Below, in pieces: positions 7,509 through 14,171 of a stretch of DNA of 26,015 nt (its first letter is position 1; each line of letters begins with the position of its first letter). Location: positions 1-26,015 of the forward strand of contig JBBDNC010000079.1 of assembly GCA_040877875.1 (NCBI GenBank), given 5' to 3'. Origin of the DNA: JBBDNC01 sp040877875 (GTDB lineage Bacteria; Bacteroidota; Rhodothermia; Balneolales; Balneolaceae). The notes below the pieces were generated by a model, which saw only the letters and a list, made by a program, of their open reading frames with translations, ran no database searches and was not told the origin of the DNA. The position numbers were made by a program, and so were the translations under genes.

Positions 7509-7925
7509 TTAACGGGTTTTATCCAATCCTTTATTTTTTGCTTCAATTCCATATCGGGTATGGGGGACTGCTTTTAAACGACCTATCGAAATCGGTTTGC
7601 CGGTTGCCCTGCAAATACCATATGTTTTATTTTCGATTCGTTCGAGTGCTCTGTTTAGCTGGTTGACAAATGCCCGGCTCCTTTCGATCAACTGATAATA
7701 CATCTGAATCTCACCTTCATCCGACCCTACATCCGCAATGTGATGGGCGTTTGATGATTGATCACTGTCGTCAGCATCGATCATATTTTTCAGGTTATTT
7801 CGCAGAGAAGCCAATTCTTCTTCAGCATCCTTTCTTTTTGCCAATATTAGCTTTTTGAACGATTCCAATTCCTGATCTGTCAGCGTTGTTTTATGGGGTC
7901 TGGTTTTTTCAATTACCTGAGTCAT
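7509..7925 (-). CDS. TraR/DksA-family transcriptional regulator, zinc-finger cysteines mostly lost
   Basis: Member of the DksA/TraR group, which binds in the secondary channel of RNA polymerase and tunes transcription, often with ppGpp. The first half (about 15-50) is a charged helix (LTDQELESFKKLILAKRKDAEEEL). A tip region rich in Asp (DADDSDQ, 50-56) follows, then a returning helix (about 70-98). The C-terminal finger region is clear (YGICRATGKPISIGRL and PHTRYGIEAKN), but only C105 remains of the four zinc-binding cysteines. This cysteine-poor form is common in Bacteroidota-like lineages. Length (138 aa) is close to the family norm. A 7-3-7 palindrome lies about 100 bp upstream, and the gene probably leads the run with the 81-aa unknown and the tandem Usp. 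Confidence 0.88.
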   Translation of the reverse strand: MTQVIEKTRPHKTTLTDQELESFKKLILAKRKDAEEELASLRNNLKNMIDADDSDQSSNAHHIADVGSDEGEIQMYYQLIERSRAFVNQLNRALERIENKTYGICRATGKPISIGRLKAVPHTRYGIEAKNKGLDKTR

Positions 7926-8019
7926 TTTTCCAGGGGTTTGTATTTAATGTTTATTTGTTTTCAATTACAAAGTGATTAAAAAAAGAAAACTTCTCTGTAA
8001 GGGGTGAGCTGACTCAGAC

Positions 8020-8036
8020 GTAGGGAGATTTCTTAC
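8020..8036. promoter_or_regulatory. 7-3-7 palindrome, site 2
   Basis: GTAGGGA GAT TTCTTAC matches site 1 at 15 of 17 bases, including the spacer, but its right arm is imperfect. Its centre is about 103 bp upstream of the TraR/DksA start. Confidence 0.45.
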
Positions 8037-8112
8037 AATAGTATATACCTTCGGTCGCAGGGGATTGAGCCTCCCTATTTTTGGGAATGATATCTAAACA
8101 GAAACATACAGT

Positions 8113-8218
8113 ATGAAAAACCGAACCCAACAATTTTATAGTTATCACAAATGGGCGAACCAGAGAATGTTCGAGCCCTTTAAAAAAACTGTCTGACGAA
8201 GTCTATGATCCTGCCTGA
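8113..8218 (+). pseudogene. Truncated, frameshifted DinB-family remnant
   Basis: ATG at 8113 opens 27 codons including the segment QFYSYHKWANQRMFE, the characteristic first helix of DinB/YfiT-like metal-binding four-helix proteins (Y-x-x-W-A-N-x-R). The frame stops at 8194-8196. Across the A7 run (8182-8188) the adjacent frame continues with KKLSDEVYD, which is what normally follows in this family, then stops at 8216-8218. The rest of the gene (about 120 residues) is missing. It is best read as a dead 5' fragment broken by a homopolymer indel and a deletion. It lies on the plus strand between minus-strand genes. Confidence 0.65.
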
Positions 8219-8256
8219 TTTAATATTCAAATTGAGATTTCATAAAAACCGGTAAA

Positions 8257-9849
8257 TTACGAAAGTTGAATGTTGACCAGTTTTTGGAAAAGCTGTTGGA
8301 TGGATTCCTCTTTGGATTTGTCGGTATTAATTCTGATCAGGTGACGGGGATTTATTTCTGAGGGAGGGTCGTAACGGCTATCGAGCATCTCAAAATCTTC
8401 GTGACGGGCATCGGAAATAACGGTCGAATCCTGTTTCCGGTTTTCAAGTCGTTTTTTTCTAACTACTGCAGGAGCTTCGGTTTCGATAAAGTAGTATTCA
8501 GCCTCAATATTTTTTAGAAGCAATAGAAGTTGATTTCTATAGGAAGGATCGCTGAAAGTAGCGTCCAGTATAAGACTCTTTCCGTTTAATATTTCTGTTT
8601 TTGCAGTTTCTATTAATTCCTCATAAGTACGGTCAGACATTTCATCTGAATACAATTGGTTTCTTTTCGACAACGGGGTCCGCTTTGACAGTGGTATTCC
8701 CCCCATTTTTTTTCGGGTAATATCCGAAGCAGAATAGTGGAGTCCCACTTCCTCTGCCAATTGACGTGAAAGAGTACTTTTTCCGCTGCCAACCCGGCCC
8801 ATGAAAATCAAAACCGTCGGTTTTGAGCCAAAGAGTGCATAGGAAAGTGATAATTGAAAATAACGACCGGCTAAGCCGGCTGCATGAGTACGATCTGACA
8901 GCGAGACTTCTTCTTCAGAGCTTTGCAGGCTTTTAACCTTTCCACGAACATAAGATCGATAGCATTTATAAAAGTCAATAAGCTGTTTTATATCAGGGTC
9001 ATGAAGTTTGGCTGACATTTCTTCAACAAAGTATCTTGCTTCATTTCTCAAATTGTTGAAGTCAAGATCCATGGCCAGGAAACTGATATCCGATGTAATA
9101 TCCTGATAACGAAAACGCTCGTTAAATTCTATACAGTCGTAGATGCAGACGTGATCATCTGTCATATAGATATGTTCGAGATGCAGATCCCCGTGTCCGT
9201 CGACAATACGTTTCTTATCGATGCGTTTTAAAAACAGTTCTCTATTTTCATCCAGAAAGCGTTGTGTATAAGTGCGAATCGCATAATAGGTGTGTTTTGG
9301 AATCGTATCACCAATAAAAGGCTTTGTCTGCTTGAAGTTCTCATCCGTATTCACCTTAATCTTTTTCGGCTTGCCCCATTTCAAAATCTTCTCATCCGGA
9401 GTTTGAGATCTGTAAAATGGAATCAATTTATTTATAACTCTGTCAAGATGTTCTTTGGACAGCTTTCCTTCTTTAACCGTATGGATTAAAAAATTCTTTT
9501 TTTCAAGCAGGTTCATTTTAACAGCATATTCCACCTGCAGAGCGGAGTTTGTGGATTCGAACGACCACGATCCGTTTTCCAGAAATACCTGCGTGACTCC
9601 CAGGTAAAGTCCTTCACACAAGCGCCGGTTTAATTCGACTTCTCTTTCACAGAAATACTTTCTCTTTTCAGGGGTACTGAAGTCCAGAAAGTCGAAATTT
9701 ACAGGCTTCTTAAATTTGTAAACGAATGGAGGGGCGATAAAAACATGAGAGATGTGAGTTTGAATATGCTCAACTTGTCCCGGGTTGTGTGGATAGGACC
9801 CGGGATTTTTGAGAAAAGCTATCAGATGATCAGGAAATGATTGGGGCAT
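8257..9849 (-). CDS. Bifunctional APH-like/AAA kinase fusion (COG2187-COG0645 type)
   Basis: Two-domain cytosolic protein. The N-terminal aminoglycoside-phosphotransferase-like domain (about 25-310) has the kinase catalytic loop HGDLHLEH (219-226), with His where most family members have Asn, and a metal-binding Asp at 238 (IYDCIEFN). The C-terminal P-loop kinase-like domain (about 343-530) has Walker A GRVGSGKS (351-358) and a later LILDATFSD (426-434), as in Zeta-toxin/gluconate-kinase-like folds. Length (530 aa) fits the fusion family. The substrate is unknown and drug resistance should not be assumed. The ATG has no strong RBS. It lies 48 bp downstream of the ferredoxin-NADP reductase gene on the same strand, so the two are probably co-transcribed. 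Relatives are often found beside Usp genes. Confidence 0.88.
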   Translation of the reverse strand: MPQSFPDHLIAFLKNPGSYPHNPGQVEHIQTHISHVFIAPPFVYKFKKPVNFDFLDFSTPEKRKYFCEREVELNRRLCEGLYLGVTQVFLENGSWSFESTNSALQVEYAVKMNLLEKKNFLIHTVKEGKLSKEHLDRVINKLIPFYRSQTPDEKILKWGKPKKIKVNTDENFKQTKPFIGDTIPKHTYYAIRTYTQRFLDENRELFLKRIDKKRIVDGHGDLHLEHIYMTDDHVCIYDCIEFNERFRYQDITSDISFLAMDLDFNNLRNEARYFVEEMSAKLHDPDIKQLIDFYKCYRSYVRGKVKSLQSSEEEVSLSDRTHAAGLAGRYFQLSLSYALFGSKPTVLIFMGRVGSGKSTLSRQLAEEVGLHYSASDITRKKMGGIPLSKRTPLSKRNQLYSDEMSDRTYEELIETAKTEILNGKSLILDATFSDPSYRNQLLLLLKNIEAEYYFIETEAPAVVRKKRLENRKQDSTVISDARHEDFEMLDSRYDPPSEINPRHLIRINTDKSKEESIQQLFQKLVNIQLS

Positions 9850-9897
9850 TCATCCGGATTTCTATGATGTTTTTGATGAGGCTGTTGCTCAATTTTC

Positions 9898-10842
9898 CTA
9901 ATAAACTTCCAGGAACATTCGTTCACCGGCCTTGATATTTTTACTGATCTGATCACTTGTCCAGTTCAGCGGATTCTCGTCTTTTAACTCATCTTTGATC
10001 CTTATATAGTCGAAGAGTCCGAGTTGGCCCAGGATTTGAAAAATACCGGTTTCCATACCTTTCAGGCCACAGACATAAATCAGGGTATTATCCTTTTCAA
10101 GGATCGGCATCATGAGTTCGTGACGGTCTATGAGGGTGTATTGCACATAGGGTTTAGTGCCGTCGGGACGTGGATCTTCCCGGGAGATAGCCTTCAGATA
10201 ATGGAAATTTGAATGATTTTGATCCAGATCGTCAAACAGCTTTCTGTAAAGGAGGTCCGTTCGATAAGGACAGCCAAAAGCAAGGATGACCTCATTTTGA
10301 ATTCCCCTCCGCATCAAGTCGATGACCATTCCCCGAAAAGGAGCGATACCGGTTCCGGTAGACAAAAAGATGTAATTATAGTTTTCAGGATTTTCGGGCA
10401 GCAGAAATCGCCTCCCACTCGGCCCGGTCATATCAATTTGATCACCCTCTGTTCGATCACACAAGTAGTTGGAGCAAACACCTAAAAACAGTTCCTGAGT
10501 TTCCCAGTGTTCGTCTATTACCCGTTTAACAGTGGTTGCATAGATTTTTCCGTTCCCTTCTTCACCGCCGGTTGGAGAACAGGTCGAGTAGAGGCGAACT
10601 TTATGGGGCCTGCCGGTTTCATCGGTTCCTTCCGGGATGACCCCGAGGGCTTGTCCGGGATATACACGGTTTTCAAGTTTGGTTCCTGATACATCAAATT
10701 CGACGTGTCGTACAAAATTGGGGCTCGGTGCATCTGTAATAATTTCACTTTTAACAATCGGTACCGGGACCGGATTTTTTGGTTTATAGGTATTGATCTC
10801 AACATCCGGAACTTTTAATTGGGACTGGGTTTCAATGGGCAT
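9898..10842 (-). CDS. Plant-type ferredoxin-NADP(+) reductase
   Basis: FAD enzyme moving electrons between ferredoxin or flavodoxin and NADP(H). The FAD domain has GQALGVIPEG (63-72), the RLYSTCS motif (83-89, the R-x-Y-S flavin site), and GVCSNYLCD (121-129), which is typical of the plastid/cyanobacterial branch. The NADP domain has STGTGIAPFRGM (161-172) and VCGLKGM (258-264). It ends in Glu-Val-Tyr, with the terminal aromatic residue (Y314) that stacks on the flavin in plant-type FNRs. There is no N-terminal membrane or phycobilisome-linker domain. The ATG at 10842 has no clear Shine-Dalgarno sequence. It is the first gene of a two-gene unit with the APH/AAA fusion. Its presence in a stress block suggests redox supply under low oxygen or stress, which is inference. 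Confidence 0.92.
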   Translation of the reverse strand: MPIETQSQLKVPDVEINTYKPKNPVPVPIVKSEIITDAPSPNFVRHVEFDVSGTKLENRVYPGQALGVIPEGTDETGRPHKVRLYSTCSPTGGEEGNGKIYATTVKRVIDEHWETQELFLGVCSNYLCDRTEGDQIDMTGPSGRRFLLPENPENYNYIFLSTGTGIAPFRGMVIDLMRRGIQNEVILAFGCPYRTDLLYRKLFDDLDQNHSNFHYLKAISREDPRPDGTKPYVQYTLIDRHELMMPILEKDNTLIYVCGLKGMETGIFQILGQLGLFDYIRIKDELKDENPLNWTSDQISKNIKAGERMFLEVY

Positions 10843-10916
10843 GAAAATATAACCGGGTTATTTGAAAATTGAATTTCGGATACTTCTTTCATTAACGCCT
10901 GACTGAAAGGGTTTGA

Positions 10917-10979
10917 TGCTTGTATAAAATACTCTTGCTACAAGCAGCAGGCACGGGGTTTTAGGGAATGTAGTACATT
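10917..10979. promoter_or_regulatory. Inverted repeats upstream of ferredoxin-NADP reductase
   Basis: TGCTTGTA (10917-10924) and TACAAGCA (10939-10946) form a perfect 8-bp inverted repeat with a 14-nt loop. AATGTAGTACATT (10967-10979) is a second palindrome. A lone TAGGGA half-site (10962-10967), like the left arm of the 7-3-7 motif, lies about 120 bp before the reductase start, at a spacing similar to sites 1 and 2. No right arm is visible. Confidence 0.3.
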
Positions 10980-11050
10980 TACAATAGATATTCGATTGTT
11001 TCCTTCTTTTGGATTTCCGGGCGTAACTTTTTTTTCTTGTGATCCCTTTA

Positions 11051-11195
11051 AAGAAGGCTTTGCAAAACTTGGGATTTGGTTCAAGATTAAGGCTAGAGGA
11101 ATTTTAAAACCGCAGCATATTAGCTATATGTGAGGATTTTAAAATTTCGATAACGCAAAGATTGGGCAAAAGACCGGGTTTTGCAAAGCCTACTT
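11051..11195 (+). repeat. Dispersed MITE/REP-like repeat, copy A (145 bp)
   Basis: Bounded by inverted termini AAGAAGGCTTTGCAAAAC (11051-11068) and GTTTTGCAAAGCCTACTT (11178-11195), which match at 17 of 18 positions. The inward extension is imperfectly paired. The centre has a hairpin CATAT-TAGCT-ATATG (11116-11130) flanked by ACCGCAG and TGAGGATTT. No ORF and no clear target duplication are seen. Copies B (11412-11613), C (12814-12850, partial) and D (1-56, partial, inverted) share blocks in the same order. Confidence 0.75.
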
Positions 11196-11251
11196 AAATA
11201 TTGTTTAATATTGACCAGAACGTTTGGATAGACACTGTTAGATGACCCATT

Positions 11252-11268
11252 GTAAGGATATCCCCTAC
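11252..11268. promoter_or_regulatory. 7-3-7 palindrome, site 3
   Basis: GTAAGGA TAT CCCCTAC has the same 7-3-7 layout and outer GTA/TAC as site 1, with two mismatched pairs. It lies about 420 bp from both the usp start (11682) and the ferredoxin-NADP reductase start (10842). Repeat copies A and B occupy much of those distances, so they may have separated the site from its genes. Confidence 0.4.
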
Positions 11269-11411
11269 ATTTATTTCATATTAAAGCTTACCCGTCTTTT
11301 TCAAGATTCATTACGATCGGATTCAATTTTTACTGATATCGTAATTTAAAGGCATTAATTAACTGTTGATTCCAAAAAACAAGATTCTGTAGGGCGGTGA
11401 GCCAGAGTATG

Positions 11412-11613
11412 AGAGGGCTTTGAAAAACCAGGGGTTTTGTTCAATATCAAAGCCTGTCCGCCAGCCGGCGGATCGGAACCGCAGTTTATTAGGCATAAAT
11501 GAGGATTTCGAATTCGCGAAAATGTTGAGATTGGGCAAAACAACGCTCATTTTTTGAACGCGTAGCGTTCCGAGCGACAGCGATTCCCACGCAGTGATTT
11601 TGCAAAATCCTCT
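11412..11613 (+). repeat. Dispersed MITE/REP-like repeat, copy B (about 202 bp)
   Basis: Starts AGAGGGCTTTGAAAAACC and ends GATTTTGCAAAATCCTCT, giving imperfect inverted termini. It shares with copy A the TTTTGTTCAA block, AACCGCAG, TGAGGATTT, and GATTGGGCAAAA, in the same order. It carries two extra segments: a TCCGCC-AGCC-GGCGGA hairpin (11457-11472) and about 50 bp near the right end (about 11545-11595). The central hairpin is TTTAT-TAGGC-ATAAA (11485-11499), different in sequence from copy A but still fully paired. Confidence 0.7.
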
Positions 11614-11681
11614 ATGAATGAGTTTTGACGAAGGATAAATATAACTGAATGGCTGAAAACTAAAATTAAACTGTAAATATT

Positions 11682-12539
11682 ATGATTAAGCGAATACTTG
11701 TTGCATTGGATCCAGATGATGATACCCCTGTGGCAACGCAATATGCGATTCAGTTGGCCCGGAAGTTCGACGCCAGCTTAACGGGTTTAGCTGTTGTTGA
11801 TACTTCAAACATTCTTACCGACATCGGAACGGGAGGGGGTGTGGGGGCCTATTATTATAGTGTTGACCTGTGGGAAGAATTAGCGGAGGAAACTCGTCAG
11901 GTAGCTGTTGAACTTTTGGAGTCATTTCGCCAATCCTGTGAAAAAGCGGGAATTCGGTATAGGGATATTCGAAAGGAAGGAGCTTCGGAAGAAAGAATTA
12001 TCGAAGAGATGAAATACCATGACTTGTTGGTCGTGGGGCGGGATTCTCATTTCTTTTATAATCAACCTACCCGGGATACCCAGACTCTGGCAAGAATTGT
12101 GAAAAATGGAGTTGCCCCTACTTTAGTCGTGACAGATGAATACCGAAATGTTGAGAAAATTCTTATCGCTTTTGACGGAAGCTCCCCGGCTTCCCGAACT
12201 TTGAAAGGTTTTGTTCAGCTTTTACCCTATGGGAAAGATCTGGATATTGAACTCGTCTTCGTAAGTGAAAGTGATGAGAAAGAGGAAGTGGAAAAATCAT
12301 CCTTCATTCTGCATCTGGCAGAAGAATATCTTAAAAGTCATAACTTTCACTATATCGTTAAAACAGTTCTGGAGACGGGTCAGCCTGCTACACGTATTCT
12401 CGAAAGACAAAAAAAGAGCAACCCTGATCTGGTGTTGTTGGGAGCTCATTCGGTGTCTGCAATTAGAAGGATTGCGTTTGGATCCGTTACTCACGAATTG
12501 ATTGCAAAAACAAAAGGCTCACTTTTTTTGAGTCCTTAA
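11682..12539 (+). CDS. Tandem-domain universal stress protein
   Basis: Two UspA domains: about 1-150, starting MIKRILVALDPDD, and about 158-285, starting EKILIAFDGS. The second domain keeps a GS-type nucleotide-binding end (LLGAHSVSAIRRIAFGSVTHEL). The first has VVGRDSHFF, and its glycine pattern is less regular, so ATP binding there is less certain. The glycine-rich insert GTGGGVGAYYY (about 50-60) is unusual. Length (285 aa) is normal for a tandem Usp. No strong Shine-Dalgarno sequence precedes the ATG. It lies alone on the plus strand next to the stress block, downstream of repeat copy B. A stress-survival role is the family's general role; the ligand and partner are unknown. Confidence 0.9.
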   Translation: MIKRILVALDPDDDTPVATQYAIQLARKFDASLTGLAVVDTSNILTDIGTGGGVGAYYYSVDLWEELAEETRQVAVELLESFRQSCEKAGIRYRDIRKEGASEERIIEEMKYHDLLVVGRDSHFFYNQPTRDTQTLARIVKNGVAPTLVVTDEYRNVEKILIAFDGSSPASRTLKGFVQLLPYGKDLDIELVFVSESDEKEEVEKSSFILHLAEEYLKSHNFHYIVKTVLETGQPATRILERQKKSNPDLVLLGAHSVSAIRRIAFGSVTHELIAKTKGSLFLSP

Positions 12540-12662
12540 AAAATCAGCCGTTGACAGGAGGTCTGATGGACTTAGCCTGATTTACTTACTGCGGAAACGC
12601 AGGATTTGAACATAGGATATGCTCTTTATCGTTACATAGCACCACCATTAGCCTCAAAAGAT

Positions 12663-12729
12663 TCCGCCAGCCGGCGGAGCCCCGTAGAGTATGGTTGACA
12701 CGACAATAGGTCGGACAGACTCGCGGGGC
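12663..12729. other. Two adjacent GC-rich hairpins
   Basis: TCCGCC-AGCC-GGCGGA (12663-12678) is identical over 16 bases to the hairpin inside repeat copy B. Immediately after it, GCCCCG-TA-GAGT pairs with ACTC-G-CGGGGC (12679-12690 with 12719-12729) around a 28-nt loop. No U-run follows either one, so they do not look like classical terminators. They may be repeat debris or a structured transcript end. Confidence 0.4.
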
Positions 12730-12813
12730 ATCTCTGTTAAAACAATAATCTGAATTGGGGGATTGTTAATCAGGCTATAGATTTTGCACCTTATTTGAAT
12801 GAATGATTTGGAG

Positions 12814-12850
12814 AGGCATTGGGCAAAAGACCGGTTGTGCAAAGCCCTCT
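12814..12850 (+). repeat. Right-end fragment (C) of dispersed repeat
   Basis: The segment ATTGGGCAAAAGACCGG followed by TGTGCAAAGCCCTCTT matches the right end of copy A (11161-11195) with few changes. No matching left half was found within 200 bp upstream, so this is a partial or decayed copy. Confidence 0.6.
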
Positions 12851-13141
12851 TGGAATGCAAACCTATTTCAAAAAGACAAAGTATTACAAACTTTTAAATT
12901 TGATTTTATTTCTTTTCATACTTTATTCAGATCTTGGTAGTTATTGATTATTATAATTTTACAAATACAGCTTACATCTGTATGACCTCAGCATCTTTCG
13001 CCGGCCTGCGGGAGGATCCAGTTGAACTTGTGAGGAAATCGAAACGGCAGGGTTGCGGTTGAATGCTGTCTTATCCATAAAGGGGATTCATAGCTTATCA
13101 TTTTTCGGTCTTCCAATATTAAAACGGATCAAGATGGGGCT

Positions 13142-14110
13142 TTGTCCCATCATGGATTGCTCTTTCTGTTTACTTTCTTTTGGGGTGCCAATTTTATTCT
13201 TGCTGAAATAGCCCTGAATGAAATGTCCCCGATTTCATTCAGTGTGTCACGCTTTGCCATGGGCGGGATAACCATGCTGTTATTTTTGTACATGCAATGT
13301 TACTACGATTCAAGAAGAAATGGCACTCCTTTTCAATTTTTTCCCCGGATTGACAGAGCAGACTGGCTACGGCTTCTCGTGATTTCGATTTTGGGTGCAA
13401 CGCTTGCTCCCTGGCTGGGTATCGAGGGATTGGGTTTGACTCACGGTGCAAGGGCCTCTATCTGGCTGGCACTGGGTCCTGCTATCAGTGCCGGTTTTGG
13501 GCTCCTGTTGAGTACGGAAAAAATGGGGCGTTATGGTTATATGGGAGTAATTTTTGCCGGACTCGGCACCTTTATATTAGCTTTCGACGGACTGCGTGCC
13601 GGGCAAGGGTATTGGGCAGGGGACCTGCTCCTTTTCATCGCACTCGCTTTGACAGTGATTGAGCTCCATTTAATTAAACCATTAGCCTATAAATACGGAT
13701 CTATCAGCATCGTCACGATGCGAACGCTGATCGGCGGATCCCTCTATCTTTTTATCGCGTCGCCTTCACTCCTGCAGGAAAGTTGGCTGATGTTCGGATT
13801 TTGGACCTGGTTCGCAATTCTTGCCGGCGGAGCAATCGGGGTCGGTGTCGGACAATGGGTAAAAGTCCGGGCTCTTCGCTCTTTAGGTCCTACAAGAGTG
13901 GTCATCTATGGGAATCTTGTGCCGGTAGCGGCAATGATTATTGCCTGGCTTTCCATTGGGGAGAACCCTTCTTTCTTTGAGTTGCTGGCCGGCGGACTGA
14001 TCATTGCGGGAGCAATTTTTATCCAGGTGGTGGATGTCATTAATCGAAAAGCGGTAACGACCCCTGCCGAGGATGAACTCTCGGTCGTGTCAAGTGCAAA
14101 ACAGGAATGA
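13142..14110 (+). CDS. EamA/DMT-family transporter
   Basis: Inner-membrane carrier of the drug/metabolite transporter superfamily, with about ten predicted helices in two EamA repeats (about 5-135 and 158-292). The first helix has the family's FFWGANFILAEIAL. The second repeat begins near GDLLLFIALALTVIELHLI and ends GGLIIAGAIFIQVVDVINR. A short cytoplasmic tail follows. The start is a TTG: the frame has a stop about 50 nt upstream (13091) and no ATG between, and a G-rich GATGGGGC precedes it. Length (322 aa) is slightly above the common 290-300. The substrate is unknown; relatives export amino acids or metabolites. It converges with the histidine kinase gene across a 61-bp gap containing an imperfect TCAG/CTGA stem. 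Confidence 0.88.
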   Translation: MSHHGLLFLFTFFWGANFILAEIALNEMSPISFSVSRFAMGGITMLLFLYMQCYYDSRRNGTPFQFFPRIDRADWLRLLVISILGATLAPWLGIEGLGLTHGARASIWLALGPAISAGFGLLLSTEKMGRYGYMGVIFAGLGTFILAFDGLRAGQGYWAGDLLLFIALALTVIELHLIKPLAYKYGSISIVTMRTLIGGSLYLFIASPSLLQESWLMFGFWTWFAILAGGAIGVGVGQWVKVRALRSLGPTRVVIYGNLVPVAAMIIAWLSIGENPSFFELLAGGLIIAGAIFIQVVDVINRKAVTTPAEDELSVVSSAKQE

Positions 14111-14171
14111 ACGAACCAGTGGTTTGGAATGTCCACCTGTCAGCCGGCGACTGATAACTGATAGCCCTGCA

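Larger units (their letters stand above)
7926..8256. other. 331-bp gap with palindrome site 2 and a DinB remnant
   Basis: Upstream of the minus-strand TraR/DksA gene. It contains the 7-3-7 palindrome at 8020-8036 and a plus-strand DinB-family pseudogene at 8113-8218, both listed separately. The AT-rich stretch 7940-7990 may hold the TraR/DksA promoter, but no consensus elements are assigned. Confidence 0.5.
10843..11681. other. 839-bp intergenic region with repeats and palindromes
   Basis: Lies between the divergent ferredoxin-NADP reductase and usp genes. It holds two copies of a dispersed repeat (11051-11195, 11412-11613), the third 7-3-7 palindrome (11252-11268), and two inverted repeats close to the reductase gene. 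No coding sequence is supported. Confidence 0.6.
12540..13141. other. 602-bp intergenic region with hairpins and a repeat fragment
   Basis: Between the usp and EamA transporter genes, both on the plus strand. It holds a double-hairpin segment (12663-12729) and repeat fragment C (12814-12850), listed separately. A 7-bp inverted repeat AAATCAG/CTGATTT near the usp stop could be a weak termination structure. Near 13008 a GC-rich CCGGCCTGCGGG recalls the CCGCCAGCCGGCGG word. No coding sequence is supported. Confidence 0.5.

Noticed and set aside
8257..9849. Aminoglycoside resistance gene
   Set aside because: The APH-like domain belongs to a fusion family with a P-loop kinase, not to known resistance enzymes, and nothing here supports drug modification.
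10949..10964. AGGCACG resembling a sigma-54 -24 element
   Set aside because: The matching -12 reads TTTAG and lacks the invariant GC, and it points away from the reductase gene.
12654..12860. 68-codon minus-strand frame
   Set aside because: It runs across the two hairpins and the repeat fragment; its translation is an artefact of repeat sequence.
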